This document shows, in pieces, positions 13,052 to 25,136 of a stretch of 64,000 bases of DNA (within the stretch, counting starts at the first letter, position 1; the number at the start of each line of letters is the position of its first letter). Under the pieces are notes generated by a model, which was not told the DNA's origin, searched no databases, and was given only the letters and a program-made list of their open reading frames with translations. The position numbers and the translations under genes were made by a program. The stretch is from Powellomyces hirtus. Its lineage: Eukaryota; Chytridiomycota; Chytridiomycetes; Spizellomycetales; Powellomycetaceae. The stretch lies in assembly GCA_025526995.1 (NCBI GenBank), contig JAHLKG010000004.1:930001-994000 (forward strand), read 5' to 3'.

Positions 13052-14138
13052 TTATACATTGGCAGCCAAACTTTGCTGCATCACAGTGTGAATCTGCGAG
13101 CAGGCATCCACGCAAAGTTCCAATGCCTTGACCGTTGTCGCTGTGGAAGTCTCCCCACTTTGTATAACGTGCGTGACCTCATTCAGAGACGGCATATATG
13201 AAAGAACAAGCGACCCTCCTTCGTAACCTTCTTCCTCCTCAGTTGGATCCAGACATATTGTAGAGCCAAAGTATCCCTAAGTATGGTGGAAAGCAGCGTC
13301 AGGATAGGACTGATGGTGGTCATCAATCACGTCTTACCGCAGCACAAGCGGCGACCGCATCCACCATCTCAATTCCGGCATCAGCAAGCGCCAGAGAAGC
13401 GCAGGTAATAGCCGCTGCCAAACATGCCGCAGACCCGTCACTTTCCAGAATCTGTACAAATACGTCGATCGTTGACTTTGGCATCAAGTCTAATCGAACT
13501 GCCGGTGACAATGCCTGCTCCAGCACAAGTGAATATTCACGCTCTTGGCTATCCTGATGGTCATAAAGTTGCAATTGCGATGAGATATCAAAGCGCTTCC
13601 ATCGTCTGCCCAGGACTATCCAGTGTGCACCTTCATGTATCCTCGCCTTCGCCCTCCGGAGAAAGGGGAAAATTTGAAGTCACATCCCAAAGTTCCGCGA
13701 GTCGAGACTTTGCTCTTCAGATTTTGACGAGGCCCATAGCTACAATCCAAAGGTCAGATGAATCTTCATCGCTTTCTTGCGTCCAGTACTTACACAGCAC
13801 AGGCTACTTTCAGCTTTCCTGCCTCCATGTATGCACTTCCGTTTGCCTGCCGTACGACTCCCGTTTTCATAACTATATAAGGAGTTTAGCGTTGCTAAAC
13901 TCCAAAACGCTTCCTGCTTATTGCACTACTTACAAACAGGCCGTATCCGATCGACGTTTCTTCCGTCTTTTCTCCGGTTTGGGTCAAAGGTGAATGCAAC
14001 AAACGACCCTGGCTCCAGCAGGGGAACAACCGACTTCTCTGGTCCCTAAATACGGCAACGTGCAGATGTTAGACATGCAGTATGGGCGGCATACATTCGC
14101 TCTGTTGTGCTTACAACTACACGTTTCCGGTCCGCCAT
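13052..14138 (-). CDS. MTR3: Exosome complex subunit Mtr3 (RNase PH-like)
   Basis: Ring subunit of the RNA exosome that forms part of the RNA channel, in nucleus and cytoplasm. Six exons: 14138-14115, 14045-13934, 13872-13794, 13739-13631, 13553-13338, 13276-13052, giving 254 residues in frame. Seen: RKDGRNVDRIRPV near the N-terminus, GSAYMEAG, VYGPRQN, GGRRRGYMK, then EQALSPAVRLDLMPKS and SLALADAGIEMVD, and a C-terminal LDPTEEEEG. The block QEREYSLVLEQALSPAVRLD followed by PKSTIDVF fits Mtr3/EXOSC6 better than Rrp41 or Rrp46. No catalytic RNase PH residues are expected in this family. Divergent from the TFIIIC gene across 352 nt. The first exon is only 24 nt. Confidence 0.9.
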
Positions 14139-14490
14139 GATCTGTGGTTGTGAAGGAATTCGCAATCGCTAAAAACATGGGCCATGCAGGTTTTCACGGT
14201 GGGTGCGCTGAATGCTACCGTACTAAGTCTAGGACCACAAGCCACGCCCCCCGACGTGTCATCCGCGTCTCCTTCGATTCGGACAAGGGCTTGCTCAACT
14301 TGCTTTCCCAAAACGGGCTAGCTGTACAAGGTTGCCATTTCGCATACGGAGTCACTCTGAAACCTTTGTCCAAGGCCGTTATTCCACGGGCAGCTTTCGC
14401 TTCGATGTTGCTAGACTGCTGTTGAACTGCTGTTGAACAAAAGCATCTTGAACGACCCTCCGCTGAAGCTCTGGCAATCTATTTCAAGTT
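14139..14490. promoter_or_regulatory. Divergent promoter between Mtr3 and TFIIIC subunit
   Basis: 352 nt between two start codons that face away from each other. A 93-codon frame runs through it on the plus strand but shows no family resemblance, and I treat it as chance. Confidence 0.5.
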
Positions 14491-17400
14491 ATGAGGAGGA
14501 GTGCGAGGAAGTCCGCAAAACCCATAGAAAACAACCCTCACTCAATATCATCAGACGGCGGGAGCAGAGAACGTGATAGTATCTCGCTATCTGAACGGAA
14601 TGCTGATCTTGAGGTGACGATGGCGAGCGCTGAAACGCAAAACGATGGATCAGTAACGAGAGCTATTGAAAAGGATTCCCCTGCTTTGGCTTTGGGCTCT
14701 GTACAAGCGTCAGAGGCCGCCGACAGAGGGAGGGACGGGGGTCGTGGACGTGGACGTGGGCGCGGGCGAGGACGAGGACGAGGTCGAGGTCATTCGGCCC
14801 CTTCAGGGAAGCAGGGCCAAAAAGCGAAGCGAAAGCGTGGAAACGCGGAGTCAGATTTCTCAGACGACTCGGAGGGTTTATCGGTACATAGTGATAGAAG
14901 TGAATCAGATGCATCTCTTGAAGGGGGTGAAGAGGTCACGACATCGCGATCTAGACGAATGGCGCCATTAAGAAGGACAGGCCGCCATCGTATTGATTCG
15001 ACGGGGACCGCAAACCACGTTGCTAGTGATAAAGCGACGGTTTCTGAAGCGACTCCTGGTCCTCAACCAGAAGCAGGTGATACTGCAATGCTTCGTCTCA
15101 CACAGATGATCAAGAGTCGATTAGAACAACGTGTACTCGTGGAACTTACCCCAGCGCGACTGGAATCAAACAAACACGGGTCCAAAACCCCGCCGGCACA
15201 AATCGCTCTTGCAAAGCAGCTATCCACAGATTCGGTTGAGGTACAGTATACATACTTCTATTGATTTGTCGTCGATGAAACATCGTACATTGAACCTATT
15301 ACTTTGACAATCTTGTAGCCGAATCACATTGACGATCCGCTGGTCACTCCTGCTCAAGAAGGAGGATCGGAACAACCGATTGCCGATCCAGAAATCAGTC
15401 CAAAAACCTATCCATTGGTATTCCAAGTATTGCAGAATGGTCCACGATACAAGTGCGTCATTCCGACATGCAGCAAGGACTTTCTTAATGTGCAGGGTCT
15501 TCGATACCACACAGCACATCACGTACATGATGCTATTGATCTCCTTGCTTGGGCGTATCCCAAGATGTCATGCGCTGGCCTTACGTCTACGAGCAGTTTG
15601 GCGTCGCCGCCACCGGCTTCTGCATCAAACGCGACACCTACTGAAACTGATACGCGCGATCTGATTGATTCAGATGTGATACAACTATATGATCAGACCG
15701 CCTTCGATTCTTGGCCCATCACAATGGATGACTATAAATCACTACTGCCTGGATCTCGCAAGACGTCCACAATGTCCGTGCTCATCGGATGTGGGAAGGA
15801 AAGGGAATCATCCGAGTATCAAATAGGAAGCCCATCGCAAAGATCAACCCCAGTAACATCACGAAAGAAAAGGAAAGCTAACGATATGAGTACAGCCCCC
15901 GTCCCGTTTTTGAGAATGGTCGATACATCAGATAGAAATGCATCGGTTGACGCAACGAACTTTGACGAAGCTTTGATACATCTCCTCCAGTCGGAAATCG
16001 AGCTTTCCAGCATTTCAATCGTCAATGAAAGGTGCGAGCGCGTAGGATATCGGGGAACATTTGGGTCACGATCAAAATCCTGACGCCTGCCATATGCAGT
16101 GAAGCTGGAGAATACCTGTCATCAACGTCAGACATGAGGTTTACAACTCACACTACATCGGTGGAAAACTCCACAATCGTACCCACTTACCAATCAAGCG
16201 CGATTTGTAAGTACTTCTTCGAACCTGTTGATATTGCTTGAACTGATCGACATCCAGTTGCACCGCGGCCCAAATCAATGCGAAAACGATATGTATGTAA
16301 CGTTGGAGGGTCCGTGTGGGGTTTAGACTGGTGCCCTGTCTCAAACGGCGAAGGTAATACTCGCGACCAGTTACTCTTGCAGCATTAAGATTGATCTGCG
16401 CCAACAATATCAGAAACTCCACAGTACTTCGCAGTAGGTGGCTACAAAGGCACTATCGAGGAACACCATGTCGTTGGCGTCCGCCAAGACCTAGCCTCGG
16501 GGTCAGACATGAAGGGTTGTATTCAAATTTGGGATGCTGGGTTCATGAGCGACCACTCTACCAGCGATGCCGAGCCACAATTGAACCTATGTCTCCTGCA
16601 CGCTTACGGATGCGTTTTTGATTTGAAGTGGGCCCCTGGCGCATTTTTTCAAACACCTGCAAAGGTTGGCAAAATCGCATTTGTGTATGTCACGGTCATC
16701 GCAATGGGTAACCAGCTGTTCCAACAAACAGCAAAGTTCTCCTGGAAAAGTCCGTCGACTTGGGCTACTTGCAGCCACATTTGGCGATGGCCAAATGCGA
16801 ATCTTTGAAGTTCCACATCCAAGTTCTCTCAGGGCAGGTCTCGCCATAGTCGCCGGATCCGCGACATTGTTTGGTAAGTTATCTACATGCAAACGAGCAA
16901 TCTGAGCTTAATATTTACGTTTTGACATGATCACAGCCAAACTTCACCCTCCTCTATTCGAGGCGTCAATCTCTGACACAATGCTATGGAAGATTGCTTG
17001 GTGTGGACTGGAACAGATCGCAACTGGTTGCACAAACGGTATGCTCCATATGCTCGATTCGTATAATGTACACCTGTCCTCACAAATCAGGGCTAGGCAA
17101 CATAGCTATCTGGACCATGAGGGATTCATTACAACGTCGATTGAGTTCTGAGTTCAGCGGAGAGTCTATGGCGACATCACGGGACCGGCTTGAGCCCCTA
17201 ACCAACAGTCCTTCTGGTGAGGGATTCGTGTGCTTTGGAAACTCGCATCTGTCGCGTACAACTAAATTCGGATTTTAGAACCAGAGCCCATCTGTTACTT
17301 TCCAGCTCACGATTCTTGCGTCCAAGGAATTACATATAGCACTTCCCCTGCATGTCCGCCAGCCGAACCCTGGACACGTACTCCCACTGCCCTGATCACA

Positions 17401-18208
17401 TGCGGAGCCGACGGGAAATTGCTCAGTCGCGACGTGCGAAATCCCTGGATGGGCGGCTTGTTGAATCGCATTCGGGGCATGATGACTCACTGTACCTACA
17501 TGTCAGCATCGAACGCTGTTCTCTTTGCTGATGCCGAGAACGCCGTGCGATTTTGCCGACCCGGTGATGAAGATGGGAAAGGAAAACGGGATGAAGACGA
17601 TCAATTACTGTACTTCCCTCAAAAATCCGGAGGACTGGCCATACACAAAGCTGCTATCTGGGTAACGGGTTTCGTCCGTAATTACCTCATTTGTCATTTT
17701 CTTATGCATACGTATACAGAGTATTAGCGCGGCACCTCATTTCCCGTTCGCAGCGAGTGCGAGTGCTGACGGAACCGTGAAAATCAGCAATGTGAATCGG
17801 CTGTACTCAAGGAGCCTGGTAGGCATTAAGCCGTGTGACCTTATAATGCAATATCTAATGCTGGACGCGTATGCAGAAACCCCTTCAAGTCGACCTCTAC
17901 CGTCTGCAATACGATAATGCCTCGGGAACGTTTATATTCGAGGAAGGACTTCAGCCGGAGGTATGAGCTGATGTAAACGTCAAACAAGCTTGATTGACCA
18001 ACCCCTTTCCCTCCTGCCCCCTCCTGCCCATACATAGAGCGTTGCTTCTGCAACTCCTCGGGGGGGAGACAACGCCCTGATGAAGTTTTATGGGCCAGAG
18101 GTTGCTATACAAAAAGTGGCGTGGAATGTCAATAGTCGCGCAGCGTCATGGATTGCTTCGGGGGGGACCGGTGGCTTTGTGAGAATTGAAAGCTGCTTTG
18201 GCATTTAA
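14491..18208 (+). CDS. TFC6: TFIIIC WD40 subunit (GTF3C2 / Tfc6-like) with RG box and C2H2 finger
   Basis: Subunit of transcription factor IIIC, which binds tRNA-gene B boxes for RNA polymerase III. Twelve exons: 14491-15240, 15319-16031, 16100-16206, 16258-16353, 16414-16664, 16732-16873, 16937-17038, 17091-17216, 17279-17661, 17720-17818, 17877-17960, 18038-18208; 1007 residues in frame. The disordered N-terminus carries an Arg-Gly run (14737-14790, AT-hook/RGG-like) and acidic-serine stretches. A C2H2-type finger CVIPTC...HTAHH sits at 15450-15525. WD40 blades follow, including GGSVWGLDWCP, GGYKGTIEEHHVVGVRQDLA, GCIQIWDAG, ATFGDGQMRIFEV, GLGNIAIWTMR and ASADGTVKIS. The order finger-AT hook-WD40 resembles yeast tau91 and human TFIIIC110. 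The assignment comes from architecture and blade motifs; another WD40 regulator is possible. Confidence 0.8.
14737..14790 (+). repeat. Arg-Gly coding microsatellite
   Basis: Hexanucleotide-like repeat encoding alternating Gly and Arg in the N-terminus of the TFIIIC subunit. It produces an RG box suited to nucleic-acid binding. Confidence 0.85.
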
Positions 18209-18300
18209 GGCAAACCGTAAATAAGTACACTTTTTATAAATACAACCTCTCTTTCTTTTGAGCTACCTGCCCCGCTACTTGAAAATTGGCCTTCCCCTAT

Positions 18301-18612
18301 CCTACCCTGCAGGGTTTTCGAGCCCTGAAGAATGGATTTAATCAATACTTCTGTATCGCAGCTGAACACCTTTCTTTTCAATGAAGGGTGTCTCTATGTC
18401 GACTATTCAACTACGATTGCCCTACTGCAACTCAACAACTCGTCAACTCATCCATCAGGACCAAGAGCCTCATTCGTGGATTATTTCGTAGTCTGGAAAC
18501 CCGGACACGCTTGAGTCGAGTTTCCGATTTCTCTTGGCAGCTCGAAAGCGTAATCAAAGATGACAACGTTGAGGTTGTTGAGGTGCTCGCTCCTCCAGTA
18601 TACGGGTGTTAG
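18301..18612 (+). other. COMM-domain-like coding fragment
   Basis: One plus-strand frame contains SDFSWQLESVIKDDN preceded by a helix-like SIRTKSLIRGLFRSL. This resembles the start of the COMM domain of COMMD3 (DVSWRLEY...), a small partner of the CCC complex in endosomal recycling. A possible upstream exon reads LQGFRALKNGFNQ. The rest of the COMM domain was not found: the frame stops at 18612, and splicing at 18598 gives no convincing continuation. It may be a truncated gene, a pseudogene or a chance match. Confidence 0.3.
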
Positions 18613-19588
18613 TTGCTGGCTGAATACGGCGCTAATATTACTTCTGGAAAAGGGACCACATCCGAGTCCACGCAGACGGCCCGGAGAGCTGTCTTGCCTG
18701 AACATCGGCATCACGAAAGGCGACGTTGTGCTATCATGACACTCCTCATTGGGGCAGAGGCTGTAGTCAGCTTTAAAGAAACTGAAGAGAAGCATACAGC
18801 GTACAGAATCTATTCACACGAATTTACAGATGCAGCAGCTTCATAAGACTCACCCCGCGGGCTGCACAGCCTGCCGGAATTGCAATACACACCCCAATGT
18901 ACATTAACAGCTCGATAATGGTGATCTGCGGCTCTAATCTTCAAAGATTAATCATTGATTATATATGTACAGATTCCCTAATAAAGACCCGTCTCTTCTC
19001 TCTGCAAATGTATATGCTCCTCCAATTGAGGTTCCTATGGCCCTTTGCACCGTATCCCGCGTGCCATTCTCGTCGCCTTTGCCGAACTCACAATCTTTTC
19101 GTTGTACACGAGTGAACCGGTGTTAACTTATCTATGCGGAAAATGAGGATGCGGAAAGATGTCGAGAGGGAAAAAGAAGGAACGGAAAGAGGTTAAAAAT
19201 GGTGGGTAAATCGACACACAAAAAGAAGAGCCTTTCACAACATCTAAGATTCATCATTCAAAGCCTTCCAGGGACAATAACCCCGGCAGTGTGATCCTGC
19301 CGATTCCTTTTGTTCCCTTAAGTTTGCCCACCTACCTCCTGACGATTCGTACCGCAAGAAAGCAGATAATGCATACCGATAAATAAGTTGAGTATGTGGC
19401 AAAGTATTGATGAAAGCGCAGTTCATTGGGAATGGCATCGAGGTTCGCCAGGAGGGGCAAGGGTACGGAAGGGAACAAAACAGTCGGTGGTTCGGTGGAC
19501 AGAAGAGCAAAAGGACAAGGGAAGGAGGAAGGGGTGGGGAGCAGTCTTAGGCGCTTTGACGTACACAAGCCACGGAGACGTACTAGCG
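18613..19588. other. Gap without a supported gene
   Basis: Between the COMM-like fragment and the small minus-strand gene. Several overlapping frames of 60-140 codons exist on both strands, but none shows a domain, consistent splice sites or biased composition. Confidence 0.4.
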
Positions 19589-20075
19589 TCAGCTTCCATT
19601 GATATAGCGAAGATGGCCATCCGGAAAGTTCGTGCCCTTCCTGGCCGCTTCTCACAACACTTCCTTCTATCCCATCTGGGGAAACGGGAATCAGAACAGA
19701 GTACTTACGTATCGTCTTCCATGAGCCACGAGGTGAAGGTGTGAACTCCACGAGCGCGGAAAGTTCCCAGAGAGCCTGTACTTGTCACAGTCTGGAAACA
19801 CCGTGTCAGCGAAAATCGACGTTGTGACAAGTCGCGGGCAAACATACCGATTTGACGAGTCCGGACGAAAGAACACCGGCGAGCGATGGTGCAGCAGCTG
19901 AGGCCGAGGAGGAGTTTGGGGTTGCGGAGGAAGCGGAAAAGGAAGCGGAGGGCTGCTGTGGCGGAGGAACCGCCGATGCTGTGGCACCGGGAGTTGGACG
20001 TACAAAAGATGCGGACGGGGAAGCGGATGCTCTTGAGAAGTTTCTAGCTGTTCTTCGTGCGGCTCCGGCAAACAT
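19589..20075 (-). CDS. Small protein, probably mitochondrial, unknown function
   Basis: Not recognised. Three exons join in frame: 20075-19848, 19791-19709, 19640-19589 (120 residues). Both introns (56 and 68 nt) have GT..AG ends. The N-terminus begins MFAGAARRTARNFSRASAS, rich in Arg, Ala and Ser with no acidic residue, typical of a mitochondrial presequence. A Pro/Ser/Ala-rich stretch follows, then a hydrophobic turn SLAGVLSSGLV, and a C-terminus with FTSWLMEDD and FPDGHLRY. The upstream region has two CACGTG palindromes. A mitochondrial small subunit or assembly factor is a reasonable guess only. Confidence 0.5.
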
Positions 20076-20191
20076 CTTGACGCTTGGGATGTTCGGTCAA
20101 GGATTTTCTGGACTGGATTAGAGTGGGATCTGCGGTCGGAGTGGACAGGAGGAAGCGAGGCAGGCAACGACCACCTCCGGTTTCTGCGAAA

Positions 20192-20201
20192 GTCACGTGA
20201 C
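20192..20201. promoter_or_regulatory. E-box palindrome GTCACGTGAC
   Basis: Perfect 10-nt palindrome with core CACGTG, 117 nt upstream of the small mitochondrial gene's start. A second CACGTG lies at 20315-20320. In fungi this core is bound by bHLH factors such as Cbf1 or SREBP-type proteins; whether it acts here is inferred. Confidence 0.4.
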
Positions 20202-20337
20202 TTGCGTGCGTTGCTACGCCTCACGAACGCCACTGCAAGTTGGGCGAGAGTCTCGTCGCCGTGTGAGGAGAACGATGCGGTCGTGGCGCAGCCGCCACTT
20301 ACGCGACCGCATATCACGTGTTTTGCTTTTTCTTAGC

Positions 20338-20345
20338 TATAAAAG
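20338..20345 (+). promoter_or_regulatory. TATA box TATAAAAG
   Basis: Consensus TATA element on the plus strand. A 50-codon frame starting at 20433 follows but has no recognisable product, so the transcript it might drive is unknown. Confidence 0.4.
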
Positions 20346-21988
20346 GCTGAGTCCTGCAAAGAGAAAGAGGTTCCCCATTTCGCGACACCCCTTCCAGTTC
20401 TGAGACCAAGCAATCATTGCTGTATCATAGAAGATGCAACAAATAGACGAGATCCCCTCCGATGTATCAGTGGGACTACCCAGACTAGCATCTTCGGTCC
20501 TCCTTTATTTGATTTCTTCTTCTGTCAGAAGCAGAGTTCTCCAGCGACGTATCCTGATACTTGCCGTGGAAAGAAAGCGCATATGATGAAACTTTTCGCT
20601 GGCACCAGTCGGAGAACATAATGCCGACAACCTTTTGCAGGGCTGTCAATACGCAGAGGGCCCCTGATGCGCTTTCTTTCCAACTTTCTTTTTCTCGCCA
20701 TGTCACTGAGCACTGACTGTATGTGGCATCAAATGTACCGATGACAGGACAAACTGCTTGCACGGTCGCATTTGGCGGGGACGCTCGGAAATGAGTGTTC
20801 CCTTGATAGCGTTTTGTAACACAGATTTATCAAGGTTTACCACCATCACTGCAAGAACGGTTTACATCTATGTTGAGCCCATCGCACAGGAATGGGGCCC
20901 GGTTTCTAATGTCGTTCATTGCGTACAACTCAGGCTATCTTCGCACTCGTGCTTCCATAAATCTCTAGAGTGCGAACCCCACCCCAAGGCCATCCATACT
21001 CGGTATTGACGGTAGGCGGGAAGCCGTATACTTGAGCAGGTTTGCGGCGTTTCCCTATAGGCAGCACTCCACGTTGCCCTTTAGATAGGGACGACGAGTT
21101 CGGTCGCGACGCCGCTCCCGCCGTGGTTTGTTGCGTGAGGTAATGCGCCCTATTTCCGGTGATCTTATCTGTCACTGGCACGAAGGAATGCGAGGACGGT
21201 GGGACGTGACCTGAAGGGTCGCCGGATGGGGCTTTAAGGACGCTGAAGGGGCTGTATTTGATCTGGTGACAGTAGTGATGGCGGCACGGATCAGGAAATG
21301 TGCGGGGTGCAATTGTACAACGATCATCCGGACGGACCTACCGCCGATTTATCCTCCCAGCAACGCCTCTGACGGTCGGAATACAGTCTCGGATCAACGA
21401 GTGAACCCCACTTATCACTCCACTCGCGCTGACATTGCAATTCATTTGCTATCCGATCAACCCTTTTGTGTCAAGTGCCATAACATGGTTAGATTGTGAG
21501 CCAGATATGCAGGATTGCAAAGTTTGTAGCATCAGCTCGTCATTTCATCATATACCGCACCAATTTTGATTGCTGGCACGCCTTCTATCATCCACCTCCT
21601 TTGCCCGATTAATGTTGTCGGCTTTATAGGCTACTTTGCCTGGGTAGAGTCGTGATGTGACATCGGAAGCCTTCGAGCTCTTGGCCGATCTGACATTCGA
21701 TTTCGAGGAATTTAACGAATTTGAAGATTGTCGTTGCTGGGCATTTGTTTTTGATGGTAGGGGTGGGATACTATGTATTTTTTGCATTTTTACCTCACAT
21801 TTTTGGTTGTTGCGGAGCCTTTCGGCGGACATCCCAGAAGGCATGCTGAGTAAGCAATGTGGAACGCGCGCGATTGTGAAAGTGAGCTCGCCTGCATTCT
21901 GATTGAATCAAGGAATGTACAAGTAACGACAATGAAGTAGTATGGAAAATGAATTTGTACAAGATGCGTGGAAATGTAGAATGGCGCA
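20346..21988. other. Gap without a supported gene
   Basis: About 1.6 kb. Short frames include a Ser/Lys-rich minus-strand one (21548-21844) and a plus-strand one with scattered Cys pairs (21266-21499). Neither has a partner exon or motif that I could support. Confidence 0.4.
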
Positions 21989-24214
21989 TCAGACAAGCTT
22001 GTGATTGCGAGCCCACCAGTAGACCGCACCGGCTATCCCGATCATGCCTACCACAATCCCGAAAAACCAGACCAACGATTCATTATCGGCTCCCGGGACC
22101 GTAACGTTCATACCAAACAAACCTGATAATACCAATGCGTGAGCAGCCAAGGCCGACGAGGTGCTCAAGAGCAGGGCAATCAAAGGTACATACCCGTTAC
22201 GACGTTGAGTGGGAGCAGAATACTGGCCATGGCGGTCATTTTCATTACCACGTCGTTCGTACGGTTAGATGCAACTGTGATCTCGATCGAAATCTGAGCC
22301 AGATAGTTCGAGTGCGCTCGAGCCAAGGTTTTCTCATAGTGTGATAGGTTTTGCACCATGGTGATAGCATGGTCTAAACACGGACGAGTTGAGTTGGTAA
22401 TATCTCCAATCATGGTTGTTGACACTATGCATACCTTGAATGTCCCCGAGGTAAAGACTAGTCTCGCTGTCGGCTGGTAACCTTTCACCGCATCGCTTTA
22501 TAACTGTTTTCAAGACGTCGGCCTTGGTACTCAAGAGACGCAGAAGCTGCATAACCTTTTTCCGCGCATGTCCGATACGTCGCAGCATATCACTCTGCTC
22601 CGATTCTTTGAGAATCAGGACGAGATCGTCAATTGAGTCAACTTCCAACTCAATGAACTTGAGCAACGGCATGAAGCCATCCGTAATGTCGTCTATCAGT
22701 GCGTAATTGATCCAGTCTGGAGCACGGCATCGGGGAGATGATTTTCAGTAACGTTTCTATCTGACGTGGAATCTAAGTGCTCACATACCGGGTGTTATGT
22801 GCAGACCGTACGATTTCAGTTGCTGGATTCGCTTCAGTACATTGTCGGTGTGTTCTACTGCTTTGCAATGGAACTTTGACCATGCGACATCGTTAGTTTC
22901 CAAACAGAGAGGGAAGAGATGGCAACAGAAGTGAGGATTTGGGCCTCACCGATAAAACACACTCGCGCAAAACAACAATGAAGACATTTATCGGCTGCAT
23001 ATACAGCCCACTATATTCATCATTATCGAAAGTCCGAATGCAGATAAAGTAGTAGTTGAGGAACATCTCGCATTTCTCGCGTGTTTCTTCAGTTTGGATG
23101 TCCTCGGTGGTAAGCGGATGAATACCAAAGAGCTATGGGAAAGCGATAGGGTGTCTCCGGATGTCAATCCCATGCTGGAAGTTGTTGTTGCCGAACGTCC
23201 CAAACTTACCCGACTGAAAGCCACCATTTCGGAATGTGTAGGTTCTGTTACGTCTATCCAGAAAGGCCCGTTCCGTAAGATGTCAATTACAGGTCCTCCG
23301 GATGGAGGAATCGCCATCGCCTCCAAGCTATCCGCCCGCAGAGCACCCGTTTTTTCCGAGTAAAACACGAATCTTGGTGGCTCTGGCGGATCCGTATACT
23401 TCTTCCAGCTATCCTTCGCATCGGGTCCACCTGCACCAATCACCTCTGCGAGACCTTCGAAGTCTAACCCATATGCGATCGACGGCGCGGGGACGCAGAC
23501 GTCTTCATCACTCTCTTCCTCATAAGGTGTGCCTTTAGGTTCCTCTTTCGTGGATACGTGAAGCGTGTCGTGTGTTCCTGTCGAATCTCCATCGCGATTC
23601 AGCCAGCTTTCTGATTGTCGTCGGAGCTGCTGACGAAGGGGTGACTGAGCAGACGGTGTGCTGTCCTCAGTACCCATACGTCGTGGGCGGAAGGAAGTTG
23701 TCATCGCATTGCGGTTTGAATCCACTGACGATCCTTGGCTCTGCGGAAATGATCTGCCTCTTTCCAAGGTGGTTGGCTGAACAAGCTCGGGTAATTGTTC
23801 CCCCTCAAAAGCAATGGGTGAAGCGACTGCTGGTGCCGGAAACCAAGGCTCTCCCATCAAACATGGATCCAAAGTTCCTGCATTATCCATTGAAGGACGC
23901 CCGTCTCTTCGCCCGGCAACTCCCATTCCGCTCTCGCCCCGCTGTATTGATCCTCGGGCCCCGTGGCCAGTGACTGAGGGCACAAGATTTGGGGAAGATA
24001 GCGAGTATTCGACGTCTGCCGAAAACGAGGCAGCAGACGCAGCATTTGGGTCAGTGAAGGTATAATGAGATGGGCGGCGGCCGGCCTGTCCTGTGAATTG
24101 AGGGTATCCACCCTCTAGAGGAGGGCTACTGCGCAAATTGCGGGGTGCTCCTCCTTGGGAATGTCCATTTCCTTGCGAAGTGGGGTCGGACGGCGGACTG
24201 GTCGAGGGGGACAT
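21989..24214 (-). CDS. CorA-family magnesium transporter (Alr1/Mnr2 type)
   Basis: Membrane Mg2+ channel of the CorA superfamily. Exons: 24214-23210, 23132-22950, 22873-22789, 22716-22435, 22373-22194, 22122-21989; 622 residues in frame. A disordered Ser/Pro-rich N-terminal half precedes the CorA cytoplasmic domain (GPFWIDVTEP, GIHPLTTEDIQ, INYALIDDITDGFMPL). A long helix with LSHYEKTLARAHSNY leads into TM1 (MASILLPLNVVTGLFG). The diagnostic GMN motif follows (FGMNV), then an acidic loop and TM2 (LVWFFGIVVGMIGIAGAVYW). The tail after TM2 is short and basic. The long N-terminus points to the fungal Alr/Mnr2 branch rather than mitochondrial Mrs2; plasma membrane versus vacuole cannot be decided. 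Divergent from the RhoGEF gene. Confidence 0.92.
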
Positions 24215-25136
24215 TAGCCAAATCGGGCTCCTCAGAGCGAGGGTATTGCAAAACGGGGGAGCTACTTCTTTTAGTTCCTGCTAACGAAAGGAGGGAGCGG
24301 ATTTGTTTATTCGCCAGGAGACGACAGACGACAGGCCACAAAGTGTTAATCCACAAAGAAGGATGAGTGGTTTCGCTTGTTTCCTTCCGTCCTTCCTTCT
24401 TGGTTAGATAATAACGATAATAACGATTGTTTGTTCTAAAATCGAATTCTGGTGAATCGCACCAAACACGCACACTTTTTTTGCTTAGAATAACTGCCCA
24501 TCTTAGTTCTACTCCCAAAAATCACAATTGACACATGCAATTTGATGATTGATGATATCGCACCTCGTCGCGCGTCCCACATGTATTCCCCACCCACCTG
24601 CTGTAGGTCCCCCTCAACCCCTATGGGATAGCTACTGTAGACCCCACACGACATCTTCCCGCGCAAACAATAACACTCTCCGTGGCCTCATCAAACACCA
24701 TCTCGCTCGGTTTTCAAGTACCGCACTGAGGCTGCCTGTCGCCATCCCGCTCGCTCGCTCGCGCGTTTCACATCGCGTGATCACGCCCTTCACCGCCATC
24801 TAGACTTACGACCCGGACGGTAGAGCCAGCCGGTTATCTGTTGAAGCTCGCGCGTGGAAAAGACAGGAAGCACTCGCAGGGAATTGCGGCTGTTCAGAGG
24901 GGCACACAAGCAACAAGCCTTTGTAGCTCCTTGATTTGAGGCCCCCATAGCCTTCATCGTCTCTGACGTGCCATTCGTTTGACACCACCCAGCGGTCTGC
25001 GTCAAACAATTGACGCGCAGGTATGGGTGGACTCTGGCGGCTAGCGAAAAGGAGTGGATTGAGCACCAATGTTAATACTATTCGGAACGTTTGCAGCGTG
25101 GAGGGTGAAATCTCGTGAAACTGACCTATCCAAGAA
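24215..25136. promoter_or_regulatory. Divergent promoter, CorA / RhoGEF
   Basis: 0.9 kb between two start codons pointing apart. It contains AT-rich stretches around 24405-24500. Upstream non-coding exons of the RhoGEF gene cannot be excluded. Confidence 0.45.

Noticed and set aside
14663..14971. Frames on both strands across the Arg-Gly run with repeated Val-Asp or His-Val
   Set aside because: Low-complexity shadows of the RG-coding repeat.
22988..23209. Continuation of the CorA first-exon frame beyond 23210
   Set aside because: The family sequence resumes only after a 77-nt intron; the extra residues are intronic.
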